DNA of 64,000 nucleotides from Elusimicrobiota bacterium (GTDB lineage Bacteria; Elusimicrobiota; Elusimicrobia; UBA1565; UBA9628). A model generated the notes under the pieces. The model did not search any database, had not been told where the DNA came from, and worked only from the letters and a program-made list of their open reading frames with translations. Location of the stretch: contig JAGWUP010000012.1 of the NCBI GenBank assembly GCA_028868375.1, positions 36,398 through 100,397 of the forward strand, in the 5' to 3' direction. A program made the translations under genes and the position numbers. The stretch's first letter is position 1. Every line of letters starts with the position of its first letter. Positions 48,369 to 55,386 of the stretch are shown piece after piece.

Positions 48369-49130
48369 CTAGTTGTGAGGCGGCCCGACTTGTCCGCCCT
48401 GCGGATCGTCGTGCGTGTGCGTGTCGACGATTGTGCCGTCCTTCAGGACTATCTCACCCGCCGAAGTGATCGTCGCCCCGTTGACGACGAAGTTGCCCGG
48501 CAACGTCCAGGTCACGTTGCCGCCGCTTGTGACCATCTCGGCGCTGCTCTTGTCCTTCATCGTTATGCCGCTTGACGTGAAGGACACGTACTGCTCGGGG
48601 GTGCCGCCGTCCGCGATCTTGCCGATGTAGATCGCGTCGGCCATGTTCGACCGTCGCCTCGAGGCAGGATTGGCCTGCGCCAGCGTGCTCCTGACGGTGG
48701 TCCAGTCAGTGTCGGACACCAGAGCGAGGCCGATGTCGTTCTGGACAGGGTCGTTGATCACGGCATTGCCGCCGCCGGCCAGTCGCAGGTAGTTGACGCC
48801 GTACACCGTGCCGTGGGGAATCGCGTTCTTCCACCCGTCCATCTGGTTGACGAGCGGCAGTATGTCCACTACACCGATCGGTCCAGGCGTGCCGGGCGGT
48901 ATCGACCCGCTGCTGTTGTAGGGGGCCTTGACCACCTGAACCGGCCGAATCATGTAGCGACGGTTCAGTATCCTCTTGGTCAGGAAGTCGATTCCTCCCT
49001 GATCTGTGCTCGAGGACGACGTGTCCTCCATGCCCCTGAGCAAGCCTCCCTGCTCATTGAGGGCCACCAGAGCCAGCCAGTGAACGCCCCTAGCAACCAA
49101 GTACACCAACAAACTGACTAATGAGATCAC
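48369..49130 (-). CDS. Baseplate spike (Gp138/gpV-like) protein
   Basis: Core PIGVVDILPLVNQMDGWKNA, then HGTVYGVNYLRLAGGGNAVI and NDPVQNDIGLALVSDTDWTT is the OB-fold of baseplate spike proteins; the beta-helical rod (FTSSGITMKDKSSAEMV, then FVVNGATITSAGEIVLKDG) ends in VDTHTHDDPQGGQVGPPHN, the His-rich tip that binds iron in such spikes. From the GTG at 49130 it would have a hydrophobic N-terminus (LVSLLVYLVARGVHWLALVA); an ATG at 49031 gives a form without it. Confidence 0.85.
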   Translation of the reverse strand: MISLVSLLVYLVARGVHWLALVALNEQGGLLRGMEDTSSSSTDQGGIDFLTKRILNRRYMIRPVQVVKAPYNSSGSIPPGTPGPIGVVDILPLVNQMDGWKNAIPHGTVYGVNYLRLAGGGNAVINDPVQNDIGLALVSDTDWTTVRSTLAQANPASRRRSNMADAIYIGKIADGGTPEQYVSFTSSGITMKDKSSAEMVTSGGNVTWTLPGNFVVNGATITSAGEIVLKDGTIVDTHTHDDPQGGQVGPPHN

Positions 49131-50092
49131 TGCTGACTCTGCTCTCCGGGCGGGTAACCCTTGACGATCATCTCCCAAGGCGCCTGCTTCTCGGGCGACT
49201 GCGACGCGAGGTTGTAGTCGACCGAGTACACGTTGAACGTGCCGCAAGCCGCAGTAAACTGACTCTGCACTTGAAACTGACCACCCTGCTTTAGATTCAG
49301 CGTCGGGTCAAACAGCGAGCGCACGATGACGTTGTTGTTCTCAAACGCTGGGTAGCCGATCATGCCGTTGGCCGGCGAGAACAGCGGTATCGCACCGCTG
49401 GCAGACGGTGCAGTGGTCTTTGGCCAGATGACGAGTGCGCCAGATGCCGCGTCGTAGGCCGCATAGCAGTCAGCCGCCTCGATCGCGTCCTTGAACTGGT
49501 CCAGGACGGAGCCGGCGAAGTACGGATTGGTTATCGTGGCGGTGACGCCGTTGTTCTGAACCGTAACGCCCAGCTGCTGCGCTATGCTGTTCAGCACCTG
49601 ACTTGCCGGCGTCGCGCCGTTGAACGTGGTCGGCTTGGCCGCCGGCATCGAGAGGCTGGTGGACGACACGGCGACTACGTCGAACCCCATGTCGGGCTGC
49701 TGACCATCCGGGTTGGCGTGGTAGATGTTGCCCTTGAAGATCGTCGTCATGCCGCTGGTGGCGTCGCCGGCGGACACGGTGACCGTATTGGGAGGATTCT
49801 GCTGAAACAGGTACCGTGTGCCAGCAACGGTCAGCGCGTTCATGTGACTCAGCGTCAACCCGTACACCTTCAAGACCGCACTGGGCAGCGACGGAAACAG
49901 CGCATTGGTGACGACCGCTCGGACCCTGAGTCCAGTCCTGGTCAGCGTGCTGCTGCCGTTCTCAAAGACGGTGTGCGACAGATCGAACTGGAGGCTGATG
50001 ATCCGCCGCTCGTAGGGTGCAACTCCCGGGCTCTGGATGGGCGCCTGAGCCGTCACGTTCACGGTCGGCAGCGTCACCGATGCGTCTGACAT
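49127..50092 (-). CDS. Baseplate hub-like protein, 321 aa
   Basis: RRIISLQFDLSHTVFENGSS, TGLRVRAVVTNALFPSLPSA, LKVYGLTLSHMNALTV, then FKGNIYHANPDGQQPDMGFD and VLNSIAQQLGVTVQNNGVTA follow the domain order of gp27/gp44-like hub proteins. Order (hub, then spike) supports it. Repeat copy C lies immediately upstream of its ATG. Confidence 0.75.
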   Translation of the reverse strand: MSDASVTLPTVNVTAQAPIQSPGVAPYERRIISLQFDLSHTVFENGSSTLTRTGLRVRAVVTNALFPSLPSAVLKVYGLTLSHMNALTVAGTRYLFQQNPPNTVTVSAGDATSGMTTIFKGNIYHANPDGQQPDMGFDVVAVSSTSLSMPAAKPTTFNGATPASQVLNSIAQQLGVTVQNNGVTATITNPYFAGSVLDQFKDAIEAADCYAAYDAASGALVIWPKTTAPSASGAIPLFSPANGMIGYPAFENNNVIVRSLFDPTLNLKQGGQFQVQSQFTAACGTFNVYSVDYNLASQSPEKQAPWEMIVKGYPPGEQSQQ

Positions 50093-50095
50093 CGC

Positions 50096-50223
50096 GCGTC
50101 ACTGCACAGAATTGATTCCCGCACGGCGCAGGACGCGCGCCGCGCGACGTTCGATCGAACGCGCGAATGACGCGCGAATCGATTCACGCGTCGGGAATCG
50201 CGTCCAACGCGCCGGGAATCGAT
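50096..50223 (-). repeat. Dispersed palindromic intergenic element, copy C
   Basis: Read on the minus strand it starts with ATCGATTCCCGGCGCGTTGG overlapping the TGA of the plug gene, contains GACGCGTGAATCGATTCGCG and CGTTCGATCGAACG palindromes, and ends GTGCAGTGACGC just before the hub gene's ATG. It shares 32 identical nt with copy B and a different 32 identical nt with copy D; its right end matches copy A. Confidence 0.85.
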
Positions 50224-50741
50224 CACGTCAGCGCCGAGTAGCCGGGCGTGTACGAGCCGACCGGCCAGTACGTCAGCAGAAAGCGAGTTCCCATTCCCGG
50301 TATGGAGCCGGCGATTGCTGGAGGTGCCTTGCTGCCCAGCGACAGCGGGATGAACTTCTGCCACCAGTTCCTCAGGTGCAGCGGCGGCAGGGTGGGCGGC
50401 ACACCGAACGGGTCCTGGCCGGCACCCGTGGTGTCTATGATCGCCAGGTCCCCCTGAAATCCCAGGTAGATGTCCCTGACGATCAGGCCGCCGTTCCTGA
50501 CCTGTACCCCGCCGATGATCAGCGTCGGCGGTGATCCGTTGATCAGGTACAGGTCGACGAAGCACGGATTCTGGTTCTCGTACACGACCTCAGAGCCAGC
50601 GGGGGCCGTCTCCAGCGGCAAGTTTATCGACTTGGTGTACAGGTTGATCAGGCAGGCCTGGCCCGCCAGCGTGACGTTGATCGCCTGCGAAGGCGCCGTC
50701 GTCGTCGCGATGATCTGGCAGTTGAGGGATACGTCGGCCAT
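50223..50741 (-). CDS. Baseplate plug-like protein (DUF6983 type)
   Basis: A 172-residue protein. AINVTLAGQACLINLYTKSI, then FVDLYLINGSPPTLIIGGVQ, YLGFQGDLAIIDTTGAGQDP and the end GTRFLLTYWP match the pattern of the small plug proteins (Pam3 gp18-like) that close the tube at the hub. Copy C of the repeat starts at its stop codon. Confidence 0.75.
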   Translation of the reverse strand: MADVSLNCQIIATTTAPSQAINVTLAGQACLINLYTKSINLPLETAPAGSEVVYENQNPCFVDLYLINGSPPTLIIGGVQVRNGGLIVRDIYLGFQGDLAIIDTTGAGQDPFGVPPTLPPLHLRNWWQKFIPLSLGSKAPPAIAGSIPGMGTRFLLTYWPVGSYTPGYSALT

Positions 50742-51464
50742 CTAGTCGGGCACCGGCAGTCCATTTGAGATGCCCGAGGCCTGGGAGCCCAGGCTCTGTA
50801 TGCTCTGAGACTGCACCAGACCAGACTGCTGAGGGGACGCACCGTTAGTTGACTGCGTCGTCAGCGCGCCGCCGGGCACTAACCCCCCTATCGACTGTGA
50901 GTTGGGTGAAATTGCTGGACCTAACACCGTTCCGCCGTTACTGGTTGCTGAACTCCCGGCAGTAGACGGATTACTGGACCCCGCATTTGCCTGACCCGGC
51001 AGCACGTTGACGTTCGCGGCGTTGATGATGTTCTGGCCCGCGATGATGCGGACCTCCTCGACCCACACCTCAACGCGAATCATGGTGACGCCGTTCTTCT
51101 GAGTGCGCCTGAACCCGTAGTGCGTGATGTTGCCGCTGGGATAAGTTACCTCAGGAGTGACGACTGAGACCAACTGCAGCGAGGCGTTGGCTGCCTCGAT
51201 CGTGCTCAGGAACTGCTGCCTCGTGGTCGAGATCAGGAACCCGAGCTTGGCAATGAACGGCGTCTGGACCTTGTTGAAGCTCTCGAAGCCGCCCTGCTCC
51301 TGCGGGTAGTCGCTGATCACGTAGTCACGCGCGTACTCGATGTCAGCGACGGAGTCCACCGTCAGCACCGGATTGCCCGACTGATCGTAGATGCCCCACT
51401 GCGGGGAGCCGTAGGTCTGAGCGATGGACGGCTGGTCAGCCGTCAGCAGCGGCAGGTCGCTCAT
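50742..51464 (-). CDS. Baseplate/tail-tip protein, 240 aa
   Basis: WGIYDQSGNPVLTVDSVADI, EYARDYVISDYPQEQGGFES, then FNKVQTPFIAKLGFLISTTR is a domain that in other myoviruses lies between tape measure and hub. The last 90 residues are Ser/Gly/Asn/Gln-rich and probably disordered. Overlaps the tape-measure stop. Confidence 0.7.
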   Translation of the reverse strand: MSDLPLLTADQPSIAQTYGSPQWGIYDQSGNPVLTVDSVADIEYARDYVISDYPQEQGGFESFNKVQTPFIAKLGFLISTTRQQFLSTIEAANASLQLVSVVTPEVTYPSGNITHYGFRRTQKNGVTMIRVEVWVEEVRIIAGQNIINAANVNVLPGQANAGSSNPSTAGSSATSNGGTVLGPAISPNSQSIGGLVPGGALTTQSTNGASPQQSGLVQSQSIQSLGSQASGISNGLPVPD

Positions 51465-53776
51465 TCCTGCCCCGTGTTGGAGTTGGCAACGTCTAGCGTC
51501 CGCTGGACGGCACTACTGACGAGCCCGGCAAGGTGGTCGATGTCCTGCCCCGGAGCGGCGTTCACGGTGATATCGCCGTGGTTGTGCGTCGTGTCCCGAC
51601 TGACGTTGTTCGTCACTTGGTGCCTGACGTTGGCCAGGGCGGCCCTGCGCATTGCGCGATTGTAGTAACCAGGTGACGGGTGCACCACTGCCGGCAGCCC
51701 ACCGAGGAACTTATCTCCAGCGGCCAGCGCGTCTAACGAAATCTCAGAATTATACTTGTTGAGGTCGTAGTAGTGCCCTCCCTCGGTGCCGGCCTTGGTG
51801 CCGACACCTACGACCACGACGTCAGATGCCCCCAGTCTCCTGAGCTCCTTAAACTGGTCGGGCACTAGGCCAATGCCGTTTGGGTCATTACTGACTCCAG
51901 TGGAGAACACCACGCGCTTGCCCCTCAAGGCACCATCCGGCAGGCTCTTGAGATACTTGAGAATGGTGGAAGGAGTCCTTCCTCCAGCGGCATTGACCGT
52001 CGTGTCATTCGGCGCCAGATTGATACCAGTTCCGCCAGCACCGCCGAACCGTTGGAACCCGCGTGCGATGCTGTCGCCGATCGCCACAACTCCACTATCA
52101 CCTCCTCCTAAAGTGGGAGGAGCCTCGACGGGAGGCATCACCGGACCAGTAGCAGCCCCCGGACTAGAGAATGACTGCGCGGCCCAGGCCGGCGCACCGT
52201 GCCACTGACTGGCATACCACGACGCGTCACCTCGATGGGCTGCCATCTGATCGATTGCGTACTTGGTCTGAGCCTGCCAGGTGTTAGGATCACGTATGTT
52301 GATGCCAGCGGCCACTGCCTTGTCGCCCATGCCGCCACCGACGTGGAGCTGAAAGTCGCCGAATGACGTTCCGTGGTCACCCACGTACCGGCCCAGACCC
52401 TCGCCGGCCATTGTCGCCACGATCGCGTCAGGGTTCAGCCCCTTGCTGATCGCGTACTGACGCGCGAAGGCGATTCTATCTGCCTGGGACGCCGTATGCC
52501 CCTCTCCAGTTCCAGTGTAGTAACCAGGCTGCAGGCCGGGACTTCCTGGCTGAAGGCCAGAGAACTGATCCACCCTGCGCACCATCCTGGGGATCGGCCC
52601 GCTGTTGTCGATGTACCAGCCAGGGGGCGGACTTCCGCCAAACGTCATGCCGAACAATCTATAACCACCAACCATTCCGGGTTCATTCCCGGGGGCTACT
52701 TGATAGTTACCGTTGGCATCACGCTCCCAGTGATATCCCTTGGGGGCCAAGTCGCCGGCCTTGAACCCCTCGTTCGAGCCGGCACTCTTGTCGTCTCCCT
52801 TCAGCACGCCTAGCTGAATTAACTTCTTCTCGACGTAGCCCAGGAGGTCCAGGAACCCCTCTAACGCCGGACTGACGTACTGCATGAAGATGCGAGCGAG
52901 CTTGTCAGTCTCAGCCGAGACCTCTCGCTCGGCCTGAAGCAGCTTCATCGCCGCGTCGGTCTCGTCCTTGGTCACTTGTACGAGCTTGGCACGCTGCATG
53001 GCCGCATTCATCGCGACGGCGCCCTCTGCCATGAAGGCGGACAGCTGCCTGCTCATGCCGAGCCTGCCGCCAATGAACTGCGCGCCCTCCGGCGTCTGCT
53101 GGGCTAGCTTGTTGGAGATCGCGGCGATGGCGTCCTGAAGATTCTGACCAGCCGTCTTGTGCATGTCAGGCACGAACGGGATGCCCAGCTTGGCCATCGT
53201 GTCCAGCACTCCCGTCATCTGGCCTGTCGCGCTGGTGCCGGGCGTTATGTATCCGGTGATGGCCTGCTGGAGGCCGTACATCCAGTTCTGTGACTGACCG
53301 ACGTCGGCGCCCGTCTTCTCGTATGCGGCATAGGCGAAGCGACTCATGTACTCCGGACTGACGCCGGTCCACTTCGCCAGGTACCCGGTGGTCTGCGCCT
53401 GCTGCGCGGCCCTGTCAGTGGCGTGCATCAGCTCCTGCACGCCCTTCAGTGCCGCAAACGCCGTCAGTGCAGCAGCGGCGACGCCGGCGAGCCCGTACGC
53501 CATGCCTGCGGCGGCCCCGCTGACCTGACCCCCCGTCCTGATGGCCTGCTCGCCCATGTCGACCAGCCCACGATGGGCCGTCTGGATCGGGTGGTGGAGT
53601 CCGTCGAAGAACCGCTGGAGGTTGCTGACCGGTCCCCTCTGTATCTGGTTGGAGGTCTGGGCCGCCCGCTGCTCGAACTGCCTGAGGTCCTGAAGTGCCC
53701 GCTGCTGACCAATCGAGAACTTGGACGCGTCCAGGCCCAGTTCGACGACCAGTTGATCTATGACGGTGGAGGCCAC
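51461..53776 (-). CDS. Tail tape measure protein with tail-lysozyme and SGNH-hydrolase domains
   Basis: A 771-residue protein. The N-terminal half is helical (QRALQDLRQFEQRAAQTSNQ) with a hydrophobic stretch (AAGMAYGLAGVAAAALTAFA). Residues about 430-535 resemble the phage tail lysozyme family (ADRIAFARQYAISKGLNPDA, then TMAGEGLGRYVGDHGTSFGD). Residues about 555-700 have SGNH-hydrolase blocks: VVAIGDSIARGF (Ser), RVVFSTGVSNDP (Gly/Asn) and VVHPSPGYYN (His). It sets tail length and could carry cell-wall-degrading and deacetylase/esterase activity. GTG start. Confidence 0.82.
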   Translation of the reverse strand: MASTVIDQLVVELGLDASKFSIGQQRALQDLRQFEQRAAQTSNQIQRGPVSNLQRFFDGLHHPIQTAHRGLVDMGEQAIRTGGQVSGAAAGMAYGLAGVAAAALTAFAALKGVQELMHATDRAAQQAQTTGYLAKWTGVSPEYMSRFAYAAYEKTGADVGQSQNWMYGLQQAITGYITPGTSATGQMTGVLDTMAKLGIPFVPDMHKTAGQNLQDAIAAISNKLAQQTPEGAQFIGGRLGMSRQLSAFMAEGAVAMNAAMQRAKLVQVTKDETDAAMKLLQAEREVSAETDKLARIFMQYVSPALEGFLDLLGYVEKKLIQLGVLKGDDKSAGSNEGFKAGDLAPKGYHWERDANGNYQVAPGNEPGMVGGYRLFGMTFGGSPPPGWYIDNSGPIPRMVRRVDQFSGLQPGSPGLQPGYYTGTGEGHTASQADRIAFARQYAISKGLNPDAIVATMAGEGLGRYVGDHGTSFGDFQLHVGGGMGDKAVAAGINIRDPNTWQAQTKYAIDQMAAHRGDASWYASQWHGAPAWAAQSFSSPGAATGPVMPPVEAPPTLGGGDSGVVAIGDSIARGFQRFGGAGGTGINLAPNDTTVNAAGGRTPSTILKYLKSLPDGALRGKRVVFSTGVSNDPNGIGLVPDQFKELRRLGASDVVVVGVGTKAGTEGGHYYDLNKYNSEISLDALAAGDKFLGGLPAVVHPSPGYYNRAMRRAALANVRHQVTNNVSRDTTHNHGDITVNAAPGQDIDHLAGLVSSAVQRTLDVANSNTGQE

Positions 53777-53780
53777 TCAG

Positions 53781-54409
53781 CTACCTTGAGTTCTTGCTCT
53801 CTTCGTGCCGCCTGACGATCTCTTGGTTCTGGCCGTCCGTCGTTATGACCTCGATCAGGTCCTGCACGTCCTCGACGGAGTAGATCGTCTGCAGCTCGTG
53901 CAGCGTCGCGTACTTGCTGGAGACCACTATGCCGATGGATCGGGGGAGATTGGGGTACTCTCTGAGCTCCACTTCCTCTCCGCCGACGCCAACATCTCCC
54001 GAATCGCGTCGGCGACCAAAAAACCCGTGTGGAGCTCGAATACCTTGTCTCGAAGGTACAGGCGGGTAGCGATCTCCTCGATGTCGGCGCCGTGCGCGTC
54101 GTCTATATCGCGAGGACCGCCCCTCTCCTGCACGTACTGGACGCAGGCCATCATCTCGCGAAGGAGGGGCTCCGCCGTCTCGAAGCTGATCCTCATGAGG
54201 CCGTCCAGCCCGACAATGACCATCCCCGCCATGCCAAGCCGCATGATGCCGTCTGGCAGGCTGACGCCGTTTGCCCCCATGCCCATGAGGGCGCGCATGG
54301 CCCACATCTCAGCATGGTAGGAGCTCATCTCAGTCAGCAGGAACCGCTTCTTGCGGTCTCGATCGAATGTCGCAGTATCCGGTATCGTCACTTCAAGCGT
54401 CTTGCGCAC
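53781..54409 (-). CDS. Tail assembly chaperone, -1 frameshift product (gpGT-like)
   Basis: The product of the upstream ORF (53927-54409) continued by a -1 shift at 54017-54023 into the ORF ending at 53781. The shifted tail begins GRRRDSGDVGVGGEEVEL and ends HEESKNSR; its last 45 residues (SIGIVVSSKYATLHELQTIY) look well conserved in type, whereas the same frame upstream of the slip site is Arg-rich nonsense. Position directly before the tape measure is the standard place for G/GT genes. Confidence 0.75.
53927..54409 (-). CDS. Tail assembly chaperone, unshifted form (gpG-like), 160 aa
   Basis: MRKTLEVTIPDTATFDRDRK, then FLLTEMSSYHAEMWAMRALM: a helical protein located between the tube and tape-measure genes. 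Ends WSSESTPISPDPSA. Would help the tape measure fold during tail assembly. Confidence 0.75.
   Translation of the reverse strand: MRKTLEVTIPDTATFDRDRKKRFLLTEMSSYHAEMWAMRALMGMGANGVSLPDGIMRLGMAGMVIVGLDGLMRISFETAEPLLREMMACVQYVQERGGPRDIDDAHGADIEEIATRLYLRDKVFELHTGFLVADAIREMLASAERKWSSESTPISPDPSA
54017..54023 (-). promoter_or_regulatory. Slippery heptamer T TTT TTG
   Basis: On the minus strand the frame reads GGT TTT TTG GTC; the heptamer TTTTTTG fits X XXY YYZ, and both tRNAs can re-pair after slipping back one base. It connects the two overlapping chaperone ORFs. Confidence 0.75.
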
Positions 54410-54420
54410 TGGTCCTCCCG

Positions 54421-54873
54421 CTACGCCGGAGCCACCTGGATGGCCGGCGAGTTAAGTCCGTTTGGCGTCCACGTCACCCGATACTCGCGCCTCTGCAGTA
54501 CGCGCCTGGTCTCGGCCATCGGTTGCCATCGGTGCAGGAACCCCTGGTTCAGCGCGTACTTCTTACCGACCGACGGGTGGATGATCACGCCGTACGCAGC
54601 AATCTTGTCGCCGGTCGTCCACTCCGCACCGTTCCAGTTATCGAACACGACCACGCTGGGACTGGACGCCAGCAGGAAGATGCTCATGGGTACCTCGCGA
54701 GGCGTCAGGCCGGCGGCGGAGTAGCCGTCGACGCCGACCTGAATCTCAGCCGTGTCGATGGCCTCCGCCACGAAGGCGTCGTCCACCGCGAACTGCTGAA
54801 TCTGTATGCCGGTGGGGTACACGCCCGGGATCGTCAGCGTGAGCACGGCGTTTGCTGAAGTTATCGAGGCCAT
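54421..54873 (-). CDS. Tail tube-like protein (KPP10 ORF10-type)
   Basis: A 150-residue protein: LTLTIPGVYPTGIQIQQFAV, then DDAFVAEAIDTAEIQVGVDG and YSAAGLTPREVPMSIFLLAS, with VTWTPNGL near the end. The pattern (PGxxxxxxxFxxDDAWxxE, GVDGxxSxGxTP) is that of small structural proteins next to the sheath in KPP10-like phages, taken as the tube. Gene order (sheath, tube, chaperones, tape measure) fits. Confidence 0.8.
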   Translation of the reverse strand: MASITSANAVLTLTIPGVYPTGIQIQQFAVDDAFVAEAIDTAEIQVGVDGYSAAGLTPREVPMSIFLLASSPSVVVFDNWNGAEWTTGDKIAAYGVIIHPSVGKKYALNQGFLHRWQPMAETRRVLQRREYRVTWTPNGLNSPAIQVAPA

Positions 54874-54894
54874 CTAGGTACTCCGCTGGGATCG

Positions 54895-54900
54895 TATAAG
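54895..54900 (+). promoter_or_regulatory. ATCGTATAAG promoter-like motif facing the embedded plus-strand gene
   Basis: TATAAG on the plus strand between the tube gene (minus) and the plus-strand ORF at 55009. Matches the CGTATA family; leader would be about 100 nt. Confidence 0.42.
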
Positions 54901-55008
54901 TGAGTAACCATTTGTAGCGGCAGTTCAGATCAGGGGATTTGGAGCGACCACGGTAGTAGCCCCGGCCACGCGCCGGAGACGCCCCAGACGCGACGGGATA
55001 CCAAAGGG

Positions 55009-55332
55009 ATGACGCACCAATCGTCGGCTTGGGAAACGAAAACAGGAACTAGGCACGGCATCTCGCAAGACGCCCCGAGGCCGGGGACCAAAATAAGGCG
55101 CGTCTACGACGCGCTGTTCGCGTCACCGGGCAAGTGGGTGATATTTAGCAGTCGCATGGACGGCGCAATGACCGCGACGCTCGACCGCCTGCGGGACAGC
55201 TACGGCCTAGACGTCAGGTATAGAAGGCTACCGAACGGCTCCAACGCCGTAGAGTTGATGCTGGCCGGGGAACTGGCGGATAACGTCTACGTGGACTACG
55301 TGGTCAACCCGTCGTTGGCTGGGGGACGCTGA
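55009..55332 (+). CDS. Hypothetical protein on the plus strand inside the late operon, 107 aa
   Basis: MTHQSSAWETKTGTRHGISQ, then RRVYDALFASPGKWVIFSSR and ATLDRLRDSYGLDVRYRRLP: looks like a winged helix of the RVxDxLxxxPGxW type found in small phage regulators. It is the only confident plus-strand gene between 37.3 and 64 kb and lies in a gap between minus-strand sheath and tube genes. Might be a late regulator or a moron. Confidence 0.62.
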   Translation: MTHQSSAWETKTGTRHGISQDAPRPGTKIRRVYDALFASPGKWVIFSSRMDGAMTATLDRLRDSYGLDVRYRRLPNGSNAVELMLAGELADNVYVDYVVNPSLAGGR

Positions 55333-55386
55333 CGGCCCTGCGCGGGTCGATCGAGAAGTGGCAGGCACTAGGCAATACGCCGATAT

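Noticed and set aside
53781..54305. A separate 174-aa gene in the -1 chaperone frame
   Set aside because: Only the part downstream of the slippery site looks like protein; the rest mirrors the zero-frame ORF, so a frameshift product explains it better.
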